In this document: positions 18,258 through 27,377 of the stretch, one piece after another | Layout: each line of letters opens with the position of its first letter | Position numbering within the stretch: position 1 is the stretch's first letter | Source of the DNA: Marinifilum caeruleilacunae | GTDB lineage: Bacteria > Bacteroidota > Bacteroidia > Bacteroidales > Marinifilaceae | Assembly: GCF_013141825.1 (NCBI RefSeq) | Contig: NZ_RZNH01000005.1 | Location: forward strand, 118,348-182,347 | DNA length: 64,000 nucleotides | Direction of reading: 5' to 3' | The notes under the pieces: generated by a model | What the model saw: the letters and a program-made list of their open reading frames with translations, nothing else | Database searches by the model: none | What the model was told of the DNA's origin: nothing | Translations under genes and position numbers: made by a program

Positions 18258-20066
18258 ATGAAATTAGTCGATCCTAAAGATTTACTAAAGGCCAGCGAAA
18301 GCTTGAATTGGTTTGGCGGAGAAAGTTTCGCCAAATTTTTAATGTACATCTTAAAGCTGAACAAGCTTAACAAATTGTATTCTGACAATTGCTGTAAAGA
18401 TGGAATTGAATTTATCGATGCATTAATTGATGAGCTGGGTATTAAGTTTGAATTTGATGAAGAAGAATTAAAGCGTATTCCAAAAGAGGGCGCTTTTATT
18501 ACCATATCGAACCATCCGTTTGGTGGGATCGACGGAATTATCCTGATAAAATTATTGAGTCTTGTTCGCCCTGATTTTAAAGCTATGGCGAATTTCCTGC
18601 TAAAGAAAGTGGAGCCAATACAGGATTATTTCCTGGGTGTGAATCCTTTTGAAGACAGAAAAGGAGCAGCTTCGAGTACCGGGGGCTTGAAAGAGGCATT
18701 GCGCCATTTGAGCGATGGCAAACCTTTGGGGATTTTTCCGGCAGGAGAGGTGTCGACCTACCAGTCGGCCACTCACAATATTACCGATAAGCAATGGATG
18801 CCTTCCATTTTGAAATTAATTAAGAAGGCTGACGTTCCGGTGGTTCCGATATATTTCCAGGGAAACAATAGTTTGATTTTCCATTTGTTGGGAATGATTC
18901 ATCCGAGTTTGAGAACGGTAAAGCTGCCTTCTGAGCTGCTGAACAAGAAAAATAAGGTGGTTCGCATCCGTATTGGTAACCCGATATCACAAAAAGATCA
19001 GAAAGGTTTCACCGATATCAACCAGTACGGAAGGTTTCTTCGTGCCAAGACTTACATGCTTGGAACCCCGATTGAAGTAAAGAAATTTTATCGCTTTAAG
19101 CGCAAAAAAACAAAACAGGTAAAGGCCGAGGAGATTATTCCTGCGGTTGATCCTACTTTGATACGAAAGGAGGTAGAAGGACTGGCAGATGAATACATGT
19201 TGTTCAAGAGCCGAACCTATGGTGTGTATTGTGCACCATCGTCGAAATTGCCAAATATTCTGAATGAAATTGGACGTTTGCGAGAAATTACTTTCCGCGA
19301 GGTTGGAGAGGGTACCAATCAGAGTATCGATATCGACGAATTCGATTTGTATTATCACCAGCTCTTTATCTGGGACGAGGAAAATCATAAAATTGTTGGC
19401 GCTTACCGTGTTGGTAAGGGGCACGAAATCCTGCCTGGATATGGCTTAAAAGGTTTCTACCTGCAAAGTCTTTTTAGAATGGGCAAGAAGTTTCAGCCGA
19501 TATTGAACCAGTCGCTTGAATTGGGTCGTTCCTTTATTGTGAAGGAATATCAGCGTAAGCCAATGCCTTTGTTCCTGTTATGGAAAGGAATTTTGTATTT
19601 CTTGCTGAAAAACCCTGAATCTCGCTATTTAATTGGTCCGGTAAGTATTAGTAACAAGTATTCGAATTTGTCGAAAGATTTGATTATTAAGTTTATTATG
19701 GCCAATTACTTCGATTATGAGTTGGGCCAGCACATTAAATCGCGAAAGCAGTTTAAAGTGAAAACAACCGATTTGGATATTGATATTTTGTTGGAAACGG
19801 CCAAGAACGATATCAATAAACTGGACAAGCTGATAGGTGATTTTGAGATTACTAACGATAAATTGCCGGTTTTGCTGAAGAAGTATATTTCGCTGAATGC
19901 CAAGATTATCGGCTTTAATATCGACCCGAATTTTAACGATTGTCTGGACGGTTTAATTGTAATTGATCTGTTCGATGTTCCTATGAAGGTGATTGAATCT
20001 TTATCGAAAGAAATTAACGATGATACAATTCTTCAAAGATTTTCTTCGGATGATATGGAATTTTAA
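18258..20066 (+). CDS. Bifunctional lyso-lipid acyltransferase / GNAT aminolipid synthase (OlsF/GlsF-like fusion)
   Basis: A 602-residue two-domain protein. The N-terminal half is a PlsC/LPLAT acyltransferase: SNHPFGGIDG (H86, D92) and GIFPAGEVST (158-167). The C-terminal half resembles the OlsB/hemolysin GNAT N-acyltransferases: REITFREVGEGTNQSIDIDE, a core GAYRVGKGHE, and LELGRSFIVKEYQ. Fusions of this type synthesise ornithine or glycine lipids: the GNAT part N-acylates the amino acid with a 3-hydroxy fatty acid, the LPLAT part O-acylates the product. The amino acid used cannot be told from the sequence. It probably acts at the inner membrane face and is co-directional with the LysE gene 54 bases downstream. 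Confidence 0.85.
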   Translation: MKLVDPKDLLKASESLNWFGGESFAKFLMYILKLNKLNKLYSDNCCKDGIEFIDALIDELGIKFEFDEEELKRIPKEGAFITISNHPFGGIDGIILIKLLSLVRPDFKAMANFLLKKVEPIQDYFLGVNPFEDRKGAASSTGGLKEALRHLSDGKPLGIFPAGEVSTYQSATHNITDKQWMPSILKLIKKADVPVVPIYFQGNNSLIFHLLGMIHPSLRTVKLPSELLNKKNKVVRIRIGNPISQKDQKGFTDINQYGRFLRAKTYMLGTPIEVKKFYRFKRKKTKQVKAEEIIPAVDPTLIRKEVEGLADEYMLFKSRTYGVYCAPSSKLPNILNEIGRLREITFREVGEGTNQSIDIDEFDLYYHQLFIWDEENHKIVGAYRVGKGHEILPGYGLKGFYLQSLFRMGKKFQPILNQSLELGRSFIVKEYQRKPMPLFLLWKGILYFLLKNPESRYLIGPVSISNKYSNLSKDLIIKFIMANYFDYELGQHIKSRKQFKVKTTDLDIDILLETAKNDINKLDKLIGDFEITNDKLPVLLKKYISLNAKIIGFNIDPNFNDCLDGLIVIDLFDVPMKVIESLSKEINDDTILQRFSSDDMEF

Positions 20067-20120
20067 CAGATTTATTACGAACTTTGCGACTCAATTTTGT
20101 TAACTGAAAAAGACGATTAG

Positions 20121-20771
20121 TTGGACTTTCAATATTTATTTAAAGGGATTGTTGTGGGGTTAATGGTGTCGATACCTTTGGGTCCGATAGGCGTGTTAAT
20201 CATTCAAAAAACGATACAGAAGGGAAAATTGGCCGGGTTCGTTTCGGGACTTGGTGCTGCAGTGGCCGATATGTTTTATGCTACGGTTGCTGCATTTGGT
20301 TTGGGTATTGTAATTAATTTTATCAAAGCCCAGGAGTTTTACCTGCAACTAATCGGAAGTATTTTCCTGGTGTATGTGGGAATGAGAATTTTCCTGACCA
20401 ATCCTGTAAAGCAAATCCGAGGAGCTCATAAACCGGGCAAAAAAGGGATGCTTGGCGATTTTCTATCCATCTTTTTCCTGACCGCATCCAATCCTATTGC
20501 AGTATTTGTATTTGTGGCGGTATTTGCCGGGGCTTCAATTTTTGGATCGAATCCAACCCTGCGCATCGAATTGTTCCTGATTTTGGGTGTATTATTGGGC
20601 GGTGCACTTTGGTGGTATACGCTTTCAACCATTATCAATGTATTCAGAAGCAAATTTCGTTTAAAACAGTTGTTCTGGATCAATAAGATTTCGGGAATTG
20701 TAATTGCAATTCTTGGTTTCCTTGCCTTTTTGGCTTGTTTCGAGCCTATTAAATCTTTTTTGCATTCGTAA
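20121..20771 (+). CDS. LysE family translocator
   Basis: A 216-residue membrane protein with about six hydrophobic segments and the family motif VSIPLGPIGVLIIQKTIQKG near the N-terminus, where LysE/RhtB proteins carry PGP or PGPN. Family members export amino acids or related compounds. The start chosen is TTG 20121, supported by the short gap after the acyltransferase stop; ATG 20163 would cut into the first membrane segment. Its position after an aminolipid synthase may be coincidental. The substrate is unknown. The C-terminus abuts repeat-rich DNA. Confidence 0.85.
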   Translation: MDFQYLFKGIVVGLMVSIPLGPIGVLIIQKTIQKGKLAGFVSGLGAAVADMFYATVAAFGLGIVINFIKAQEFYLQLIGSIFLVYVGMRIFLTNPVKQIRGAHKPGKKGMLGDFLSIFFLTASNPIAVFVFVAVFAGASIFGSNPTLRIELFLILGVLLGGALWWYTLSTIINVFRSKFRLKQLFWINKISGIVIAILGFLAFLACFEPIKSFLHS

Positions 20772-20856
20772 GTTCGGCTTCAGGCCGTAAGCTGCTCGCA
20801 TCAAGCCTTGTCAGCTGACATTCTTGTTTGGCGTTTTGGCAAGGCGGGAATTTGGG

Positions 20857-21003
20857 GTTTTGTGAATTTGTGAATTCGTGATTTTGTGATTTCGTGAATG
20901 AGTGAATGAGTGAATTCGTGAGTGTGTAATTTCGTGAATTCGTGAGTTTGTAATTTTGTGAGTTTGTGATTTTGTAATTTTGTGAGTTTGTGATTTTGTG
21001 AAT
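20857..21003 (+). repeat. Low-complexity GTGAATTTGT / GTGAATGAG tandem tract
   Basis: About 145 bases of degenerate 8-10-base units (GTGATTTTGT, GTGAATGAGT, GTGAATTCGT). It opens the 970-base gene-free gap 20772-21739, which also holds two repeat cores. The long minus-strand ORFs over this tract are artefacts of the repeat. Confidence 0.75.
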
Positions 21004-21180
21004 GAGCAATTAGCAATGAGTAATTAACAATGATCAATTAATAATAATTGTTCAGTGGTCAGTTGTCTTGAATTAGTGGAATCTTCAAACCTTGGTAGTT
21101 CTTTTTCTCTTCAAGACTTTATGCCAGACCCTTTGGTAGCTGTCCCGAAAGGTAGCTGAGCGGAGTCGAAGCTTTTTCCA

Positions 21181-21307
21181 TCGCATCAAACCATCCGCAA
21201 TGTCAAAAGTCACCATATGCGACGATTCCTATTATTCGTTTTTACCCAGGGCGTCATTCGCTTCGCTCATTTGCCCTGGGCTATAAATACCACGCCCTTA
21301 CAGGGCT
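21181..21307 (+). repeat. Three-hairpin repeat core, copy 2 (forward)
   Basis: TCGCAT and ATGCGACG bracket the first, longer hairpin; then ACCCAGGGC/GCCCTGGGC around GTCATTCGCTTCGCTCATTT; then GCCCTTACAGGGC. It is preceded by the box GGTAGCTGAGCGGAGTCGAA (21151-21170) and CTGTCCCGAAAGG. Confidence 0.85.
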
Positions 21308-21522
21308 AAAGAGTCAAATTTAGCAGTTCCTTCACTTTTCAAGACATTTTCGTGTGAATGAGCAATGATCCATGAGTAATTAACAATGAGCAATGAATAA
21401 TAATTGTTCAGTGGTTAGCAGTTATGAATTAGTGGAATCTTCAAACCTTGGTAGTTCTTTTTCTCTTCAAAACTCATAGGTAGCTGTCCCTAAAGGTAGC
21501 TGAGCGGAGTCGAAGCTTTTCC

Positions 21523-21648
21523 GTCGCATGAAACCATCCACAATGTCAAAAGTCACCAGATGCGATAATTACCACTGTTTGCTTTATCCCAGGGCGTCAT
21601 TCGCTTCGCTCATTTGCCCTGGGCTATAATAATACGCCCTTTCAGGGC
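21523..21648 (+). repeat. Three-hairpin repeat core, copy 3 (forward)
   Basis: Same order and spacing as copy 2, from GTCGCATG (21523) to GCCCTTTCAGGGC (ending 21648). It is preceded by another copy of GGTAGCTGAGCGGAGTCGAA. The interval between copies 2 and 3 repeats the satellite modules CAATGAGCAATGAATAATAA, TTGTTCAGTGGT and CTTGGTAGTTCTTTTTCTC in the same order, so the pair looks like a duplication of about 340 bases. The second copy ends about 90 bases before the convergent DUF2027-Smr stop. Confidence 0.85.
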
Positions 21649-21739
21649 TAAAAAATCAAATTTAGCAGTTCCTATACTTTTCAGGACTCTTCCCGACTAT
21701 TCGACCTTTAGACTCTTCGACTTTAGACTTTTCGACTTT

Positions 21740-22768
21740 CTATCGTATGGTTACCATAGTTGCTCCCCAGCCATACTCTTTAAAGGAAGCATCTTGCTGG
21801 TAGTGTTTTTTGTATTTTCGGCGAAGTTCGTCGTGTACTTTCTTTTTGAGAGTGCCGTTGCCAATGCCGTGAATGAATACAATTCGTTTGCCTTTTGTGC
21901 TTTGATATTGACGCATTACCTCGTGAAACTTGTTCAGTTGAAATTCGAGAATATCGGCATTGGAAAGACCAGTTACCGAATCGATTAATGCATTGATGTG
22001 CAGGTCAACTTCAATGATATCGTCTTTGCCTTTAATACTTGCCGGCTTACTTTTTAGCTTGCCTGAAGATTCCTTTTCACGCATTACCTTCTTGAACTCT
22101 TTTTGAGAGAGTTCATCCAGTTTGTGTTCCAGATCTTCACCAGTTAGTTTGTGAAGGATTACATCCTGATGAAAGTATGGGGTCTCTTTGTAGCTGCTAG
22201 ATTTGTAGAACTTTACAGGCTGAATTTTAAGATTTCTCTCAAGTGGTTTTTTGATATCTGATTCTCCAGGCTTATAGAATAGGATTTGAAAGAAACAGCT
22301 CGACAACTCATTCAATTCCTTCAAATCATATTCGTTTAGTAATATTTTTGTTTTTGGATCAAGATTTCCAGCAGTCTGACCTTCCATCTTATTGCCTTTT
22401 TGATCGTAAAATCCGTAAAGCAAAATATGATTGGTATCGTTAATCAGGTACAATTCAAGAGGGCTTTCGGTAGGGTTGTAGCCTTCTCTTGGAGCAAAGG
22501 CAATGTACACATCTTCTTTCTCGATAGTAAGTTTTTGACTTGGTTTACTTACTGCACCATTTTCTTGTGAAATTTGGGCTGTTTGTTGTGGACTTGACTG
22601 TTCGCCCGAAGCCGATTCTACTACCACAAGATTTTTCTTTAAGCTTGGAATTTCGAATTCATCTTCTTCGTTCAACACCATTACTGTTTTTGCATCCAGT
22701 ATTTTGGTTACAATTCCACCACCTATATCGTTCAGAAAACGGACTTTATCGCCTATATTGATTTGCAT
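21740..22768 (-). CDS. DUF2027 and Smr domain protein
   Basis: A 342-residue protein. The N-terminus has a small beta-barrel-like segment (INIGDKVRFLNDIGGGIVTK), a linker rich in Ser/Gln (residues 51-80), the DUF2027 domain (about 85-235), and a C-terminal Smr domain with the signature VDLHIN (254-259) and HGIGNGTLK (300-308). Smr domains, shared with MutS2, bind or nick branched nucleic acids or act on stalled mRNA; this combination with DUF2027 is typical of Bacteroidota and not characterised in detail to my knowledge. It is divergent from queA with a 95-base shared regulatory region. Confidence 0.88.
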   Translation of the reverse strand: MQINIGDKVRFLNDIGGGIVTKILDAKTVMVLNEEDEFEIPSLKKNLVVVESASGEQSSPQQTAQISQENGAVSKPSQKLTIEKEDVYIAFAPREGYNPTESPLELYLINDTNHILLYGFYDQKGNKMEGQTAGNLDPKTKILLNEYDLKELNELSSCFFQILFYKPGESDIKKPLERNLKIQPVKFYKSSSYKETPYFHQDVILHKLTGEDLEHKLDELSQKEFKKVMREKESSGKLKSKPASIKGKDDIIEVDLHINALIDSVTGLSNADILEFQLNKFHEVMRQYQSTKGKRIVFIHGIGNGTLKKKVHDELRRKYKKHYQQDASFKEYGWGATMVTIR

Positions 22769-22793
22769 TTGATCTGATTTTTTTAATTCCCGA

Positions 22794-22811
22794 CAAAGTT
22801 AGCTATTTTTG
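22794..22811. promoter_or_regulatory. Back-to-back -7 boxes for the Smr gene and queA
   Basis: TAACTTTG on the minus strand (22801-22794) and TATTTTTG on the plus strand (22804-22811) are two exact TAnnTTTG matches only two bases apart. The two divergent promoters therefore cannot easily be melted at the same time. Confidence 0.55.
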
Positions 22812-22863
22812 CCGATCAAAATGAATTGCTGCACAATAATGTGTGGCCGACAGATAAAGGAAG

Positions 22864-24102
22864 ATGGAGATTAATACAGAAAATAAATCATTAGAGACAC
22901 AACAAATTGAAATTGCAAATTTCACTTACGAATTGCCTGATCATCGAATTGCAAAACACCCTTTGGAGAATCGCGATTTTTCGAAGCTTTTGGTGTATCG
23001 CAATGCCAAGATTGATGAAAGAGTGTTTCGTGACTTGCCTAATGAAATTGAGCCGGGAACAAAAATGGTGTACAACAATACCAAAGTAATTCAGGCGCGA
23101 TTGATCTTCCATAAGGAAACGGGTGCCAGGGTTGAAATTTTTTGCCTTGAACCCTTAAATCCTGCCGATTACAATTTGGCGTTCCAGGCTACAGGAAAAT
23201 CTACATGGAAATGTATTGTTGGAAATTCAAAGAAGTGGAAGTCGGGTGTGCTGAGCATGTCGTTTTTTGTTGAAGACAAAGAGTATAAATTACAGGCCGA
23301 GAGAGTTCAGTTGTTGGATGGTGCACAGGAAATTCAGTTCAGCTGGAATCATGATGATCTGAGTTTTAGCGAAGTGTTGGAACAAACTGGAAAAATTCCA
23401 ATACCTCCCTACTTGAACCGAGATACAGAAGATGGTGATTTGGTGAGATATCAGACTGTTTACTCAAAATATGAAGGTTCTGTGGCAGCGCCAACTGCCG
23501 GATTGCATTTTACCGATAAAGTTTTTTCAGAGCTTGATTCAAGAGGGATTCAGCGAGAAGAGCTAACCCTTCATGTTGGAGCTGGTACTTTTAAGCCAGT
23601 AAAATCGGAACAAATTGGCGACCATGAAATGCATACGGAACACATTCAGGTTACTGCCGAGAGTTTGAAGAGTATAGCTGCTGGTGAAAATGGAGTGATT
23701 GCGGTGGGAACCACATCGGTGCGAACCCTGGAAAGTTTGTACTGGATGGGCGTAAAAATTCTGTCGAATTCCGATGATCCAAAATTGTTAAAGCAATGGG
23801 AAGCCTACGAACTTCCTAAGCATTTTAGTGTTGTGGAATCTTTCCATGCCATTTGTGATTATATGGAGGAAAATGAGTTAAGTTTTTTCAATGCTGCAAC
23901 CCAAATTATCATTGCTCCTGGCTACGATTTTAAAGTGATCAAAGGTTTGGTAACCAACTTCCATCAACCACAAAGTACCTTGCTATTGCTTATTTCTGCC
24001 TTGGTTGGAGAAGATTGGAGAAACATCTACCAATATGCACTTGACAATGACTTCCGTTTTTTGAGTTATGGGGATAGTTCGCTGTTGATGAGAAAAGGCT
24101 AA
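22864..24102 (+). CDS. queA: tRNA preQ1(34) S-adenosylmethionine ribosyltransferase-isomerase
   Basis: QueA transfers and isomerises the ribosyl moiety of SAM onto preQ1 in tRNA, giving epoxyqueuosine. Recognisable motifs are ELPDHRIAKHP near residue 24, MVYNNTKVIQARL, AAPTAGLHFTDKVFSELDSR, LHVGAGTFKPVKSE and TSVRTLES, and the protein ends with YGDSSLLMRK. At 412 residues it is longer than the roughly 340-residue proteobacterial enzyme, with extra sequence at the N-terminus and around the region WNHDDLSFSEVLEQTG, as is common in Bacteroidota. A promoter (TATTTTTG, 22804-22811) lies upstream. Confidence 0.95.
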   Translation: MEINTENKSLETQQIEIANFTYELPDHRIAKHPLENRDFSKLLVYRNAKIDERVFRDLPNEIEPGTKMVYNNTKVIQARLIFHKETGARVEIFCLEPLNPADYNLAFQATGKSTWKCIVGNSKKWKSGVLSMSFFVEDKEYKLQAERVQLLDGAQEIQFSWNHDDLSFSEVLEQTGKIPIPPYLNRDTEDGDLVRYQTVYSKYEGSVAAPTAGLHFTDKVFSELDSRGIQREELTLHVGAGTFKPVKSEQIGDHEMHTEHIQVTAESLKSIAAGENGVIAVGTTSVRTLESLYWMGVKILSNSDDPKLLKQWEAYELPKHFSVVESFHAICDYMEENELSFFNAATQIIIAPGYDFKVIKGLVTNFHQPQSTLLLLISALVGEDWRNIYQYALDNDFRFLSYGDSSLLMRKG

Positions 24103-24305
24103 AAGTCTAAAGTCGAAAAGTCTAAAAGTCGAGCTTCGACTCCGCTCAGCTACCTAAGAGTCTAGCTTCTAATACTTCTGAAGCCTTTTGGGACTGCTAC
24201 CTCTCGGGACAGCTATATGCGAATCTATGGTTACCGAGTAAGGCATTCACTCATTCACACGAAAATGTCTTAAAGAGTGAAAGAGCTGCTAAATTTTATT
24301 CTTTA

Positions 24306-24432
24306 GCCCTGAAAGGGCGTATTATTCTAGCCCAGGGCAAATGAGTGAAACGAGTGGCGCCCTGGGTATATACGAATGATGGTAGTCGTCGCAACTGGCG
24401 GCTTTTTTTAGTGTGTTTTGCTGCATGCGACG
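24306..24432 (-). repeat. Three-hairpin repeat core, copy 4 (reverse)
   Basis: Plus-strand order GCCCTGAAAGGGC, GCCCAGGGC/GCCCTGGG around AAATGAGTGAAACGAGTGGC, then GTCGCAACTGG with GCATGCGAC. It is preceded by TCATTCACACGAAAATGTCT and GCTGCTAAATTTTATTC and followed by AAAAGTC octamers. It is almost identical to copy 5, 332 bases downstream. The gap 24103-25091 holds no gene. Confidence 0.88.
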
Positions 24433-24637
24433 GAAAGGAAAGTCTAAAAGTTCAAGAGTCCAAAAGTCGAAGAGTCAAAAAGTCGAAAGGTCTAAAAGTC
24501 AAATAGACTAAAAGTCGCACTTCCACTAATTCATGACAACTGACCACTGAACAATTATTATTCATTGCTCATTGTTAATTACTCATTCACACGAAAATGT
24601 CTTGAAAAGTGAAGGAGCTGCTAAATTTTATTCTTTA

Positions 24638-24763
24638 GCCCTGAAAGGGCGTATTATTCTAGCCCAGGGCAAATGAGTGAAACGAGTGGCGCCCTGGGTA
24701 AATACGAATGATGGTAGTCGTCGCAACTGGAGGCTTTTTTTAGTGTGTTTTGCTGCATGCGAC
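24638..24763 (-). repeat. Three-hairpin repeat core, copy 5 (reverse)
   Basis: Near-identical to copy 4 including the flanking modules on both sides, with only a few substitutions (for example CTGGAGGC for CTGGCGGC). Offset 332 bases, so a recent segmental duplication is likely. Confidence 0.88.
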
Positions 24764-24769
24764 GGAAAG

Positions 24770-24880
24770 GAAAGTCCAAAAGTCCAAAAGTCCAAAAGTC
24801 CAAAAGTCCAAAAGTCGAAGAGTCGAAAGGTCTAAAAGTCAAATAGTCTAAAAGTCAAATAGTCTAAAAGTCGCACTTCG
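24770..24880 (+). repeat. Octamer array (AAAGTCCA)n degenerating to AAAAGTCTA/AAATAGTCTA
   Basis: Five exact or nearly exact CCAAAAGT units followed by TCGAAGAG, TCGAAAGG, TCTAAAAG and TCAAATAG variants. The unit length of 8 is kept for most of the array. Confidence 0.8.
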
Positions 24881-25091
24881 ACTAATTCAGGACTGCTGAC
24901 CGCTGAACAATTATTATTAATTGATCATTGTTAATTGCTAATTGCTAATTGATCATTCATCTCCAGTCGAAATCTCAAAGAGACCAATACAATCTTGCCT
25001 CATATCAAGTATCCAAATGCCGAAAAATCCAATTGGTTTTTCTCCAAAAAAGCATTATTTTTATTTATGTTCATCCCAAACATGATAAAAT

Positions 25092-26975
25092 ATGGCCACC
25101 AAAATTCAGCTAAGTATCTTATTGTTATTTTTTTCCTTTGTATTGCAAGCGCAGAGCCGTTTTCAGAGGCGAGGAGAGAAAGCCTTTGATAAAGCTCAGT
25201 ACCCGGAAGCAATTGCATACCTTAAAAATGTGAAGGAGAAAAATCCTTCCATCAACCGAAAAATTGCAGAGTCCTACTATTTTCTTGGCGATTACAAGGA
25301 GGCAGAGTCCTATTATCAGAAAATTTATGATAGTGAGAAAACTGCTGATGATTTACTGGCCTTGTCGCAAATTTACCTGAACGCGGGAAACTACGAAGCT
25401 GCCATTCTGTTTAGCGAGAGAGCAGCGACTGCAGGAATGGACAGAGATTTGATTGACCGAAGGGTTGATGCCATCCAAAAACTCAATAATGGGGAAGAGA
25501 ATCCCGGGATGCGATTGCGCCCGCTCTCAGAGCAACCCAAGTCAAAGAGTCTGGGAGTGAATGTGCTGGCCAATAAAATTGTGTTTTCGAACCTGGGAAC
25601 TAAAAATGCCAAGGGAGATAAAACCTACCAATTGTTTTATAGTGAGCTTGGGCAGCAGGAATTTTTATCTGTAAAAGAATTTGCAGCCAAACTGGATATG
25701 GGAGTTGATGTTGGAGGAGTAAGTTTCTCTTCAGATGAGAAGTTGATGTACTACACACGTTGGTACACCAAAAAGGGGCGACAGTTTATGGAGATTATCG
25801 AAGCTGAATTTAAAAACGGAAAATGGAAAGCCAGTGCAGTATTGCCTTTTAACAGTCGAAAATATTCTTGTGCTTATCCTTTTTTGAGTCGGGATGGTAA
25901 AAGCATCTACTTTGCTTCCGATATGCCGGGTGGACAAGGTGGAATGGACCTCTATGTGAGTCACAAAAGAGGAAAATCCTGGGGTGTGCCGGTGAATTTA
26001 GGAAAGGAGATCAATACCAGGCAAAATGAAATTTATCCTCGCATCCTGAATGATGGGAAACTATGGTTCGCTTCAGATGGGCAGGTGGGTTATGGAATGT
26101 TGGATTTGTTCCAAGCTTCGAAGACTGCCGAAGGAAAATGGGGTGATATTGAAAACGCAGGGAAACCCCTGAATTCTTCATACAACGATTTTAGCATTCA
26201 GGACAGTCCGGAACTCAATCAGCTCATCTTTGTTTCGGACAGAAACAAGAAAGGAATTCGCGATCGAATTTATTCGCTGGGAGCTGATAAAAAAGTAAAA
26301 GTGGAACTACTGGTGAAAGATGATCAGGATCAAAATCCAATATCAAGGGCCAATATCAGTGTAAAACGAGTGTTAGACAACCAGGATATTGCTGTGGATG
26401 AAGCAGCCGTGGGGAACTATCAGTTTGATGTATCATACTACGAGTTGGGTAAAGGGATACTTTATGAAATTGAGGCTGCGAAAGAGGGATACGAATCATC
26501 TGACATGAAATTTTACCCAACAGAATCGAATTTGAATGTAGAGCTTTTGCTTTTGAGAATGAAGGTAAGTGTAGAAGAGAGTTTTGCCAAAGAACTAACA
26601 GCCATACATTATCCTGATCAAAGAATGATTTTTCGAAAAATTCACTTCGAATCGGGTGTTCCGTACTTGAATAGCAATGCCAAACAGGTGTTGAAAAAAT
26701 TGGCCGATTTCTGGAAAATCTATCCCGACCTGGGGATTGTTATCAATGCCCACAGCGATTCGAGAGGAAATGCAGAAACAAACAAAGTATTATCGCTCAA
26801 GCGAGCTAAAAAGGCGGTTGAATACCTGCTGGCCCTGGGTGTAGAGCAATCTAAAATATCCTACAATGCATATGGTGAACAGTTTATCATTAATGGTTGT
26901 GTGGACGGGGTAGCGTGCAGCGAAGAGAAACACAAGGAAAACAGGCGATTGGAGTTGTTGTTTGTGGTGAAGTAA
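25092..26975 (+). CDS. OmpA family protein with TPR, PD40 and carboxypeptidase-regulatory domains (PorE-like architecture)
   Basis: A 627-residue envelope protein. Order: signal peptide (1-20, ending QAQS); TPRs (about 25-125); PD40/WD40-like propeller blades (for example VSFSSDEKLMYYTR, FLSRDGKSIYFASD, PELNQLIFVSDRN); a CarboxypepD-like beta-sandwich (about 400-490); and a C-terminal OmpA peptidoglycan-binding domain (INAHSDSRGNAETNKVLSLK, RRLELLFVVK). This is the order reported for PorE of the type IX secretion system, but PorE is a lipoprotein and this protein has no lipobox, so I do not name it. No PorP/SprF gene is adjacent. It probably tethers the outer membrane to peptidoglycan. The 3' end runs directly into repeat DNA. 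Confidence 0.87.
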   Translation: MATKIQLSILLLFFSFVLQAQSRFQRRGEKAFDKAQYPEAIAYLKNVKEKNPSINRKIAESYYFLGDYKEAESYYQKIYDSEKTADDLLALSQIYLNAGNYEAAILFSERAATAGMDRDLIDRRVDAIQKLNNGEENPGMRLRPLSEQPKSKSLGVNVLANKIVFSNLGTKNAKGDKTYQLFYSELGQQEFLSVKEFAAKLDMGVDVGGVSFSSDEKLMYYTRWYTKKGRQFMEIIEAEFKNGKWKASAVLPFNSRKYSCAYPFLSRDGKSIYFASDMPGGQGGMDLYVSHKRGKSWGVPVNLGKEINTRQNEIYPRILNDGKLWFASDGQVGYGMLDLFQASKTAEGKWGDIENAGKPLNSSYNDFSIQDSPELNQLIFVSDRNKKGIRDRIYSLGADKKVKVELLVKDDQDQNPISRANISVKRVLDNQDIAVDEAAVGNYQFDVSYYELGKGILYEIEAAKEGYESSDMKFYPTESNLNVELLLLRMKVSVEESFAKELTAIHYPDQRMIFRKIHFESGVPYLNSNAKQVLKKLADFWKIYPDLGIVINAHSDSRGNAETNKVLSLKRAKKAVEYLLALGVEQSKISYNAYGEQFIINGCVDGVACSEEKHKENRRLELLFVVK

Positions 26976-26976
26976 G

Positions 26977-27070
26977 GTCTAAAAGTCCAAAAGTCTAAAA
27001 GTCAAATGGTCGAAAGGTCGAAAGGTCGAAAGGTCGAATAGTCGAATAGTCCAAAAGTCGAGCTTCGACT
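26977..27070 (+). repeat. Octamer array (TCTAAAAG/TCGAAAGG)n after the OmpA gene
   Basis: Starts two bases after the TAA stop: TCTAAAAG, TCCAAAAG, TCTAAAAG, TCAAATGG, three TCGAAAGG, two TCGAATAG and TCCAAAAG, then the box GAGCTTCGACTCCGCTCAGC. The gap 26976-27784 otherwise holds core copy 6 and, at 27530-27660, unassigned sequence. Confidence 0.8.
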
Positions 27071-27250
27071 CCGCTCAGCTACCTATGAGTCGAGCTTCGA
27101 CTACTCCTGAAACCTTTCGGGGCAGCTACCTTTCGGGACAGCTACCTTTCGGGATAGCTACCTACGAATCTATGGCTAGCCAGTAACTCATTCACTCATT
27201 CACAAGAAAATGTCCTGAAAAGTAAAAGAGCTGCTAAATTTGATTCTTTA

Positions 27251-27377
27251 GCCCTGTAAGGGCGTGGTATTTATAGCCCAGGGCAAATGAGCGCAGCGAG
27301 TGGCGCCCTGGGATAAAGCAAACAGTGATAATTGTCGCAACTGGTGGCTTTAATTATTGTACTTTGCTGCATGCGAC
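27251..27377 (-). repeat. Three-hairpin repeat core, copy 6 (reverse)
   Basis: GCCCTGTAAGGGC, then GCCCAGGGC/GCCCTGGG around AAATGAGCGCAGCGAGTGGC, then TGTCGCAACTGG with GCATGCGAC. It is followed on the right by GACGGAAAAAGCTTCGACTC and the box CCGCTCAGCTACC. Confidence 0.87.

Noticed and set aside
20749-21037. Minus-strand ORFs of 78-86 codons rich in Asn, Lys, Thr and His
   Set aside because: They are products of the low-complexity GTGAATTTGT tract read in reverse, with tandem repeats at the protein level and no independent support.
24770-24880. CRISPR-like appearance of the repeat arrays
   Set aside because: The unit is only 8 bases with no spacers, and no cas gene occurs in the window.
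25092-26975. Naming the OmpA/PD40 protein PorE
   Set aside because: Architecture matches, but no lipobox and no adjacent T9SS genes.
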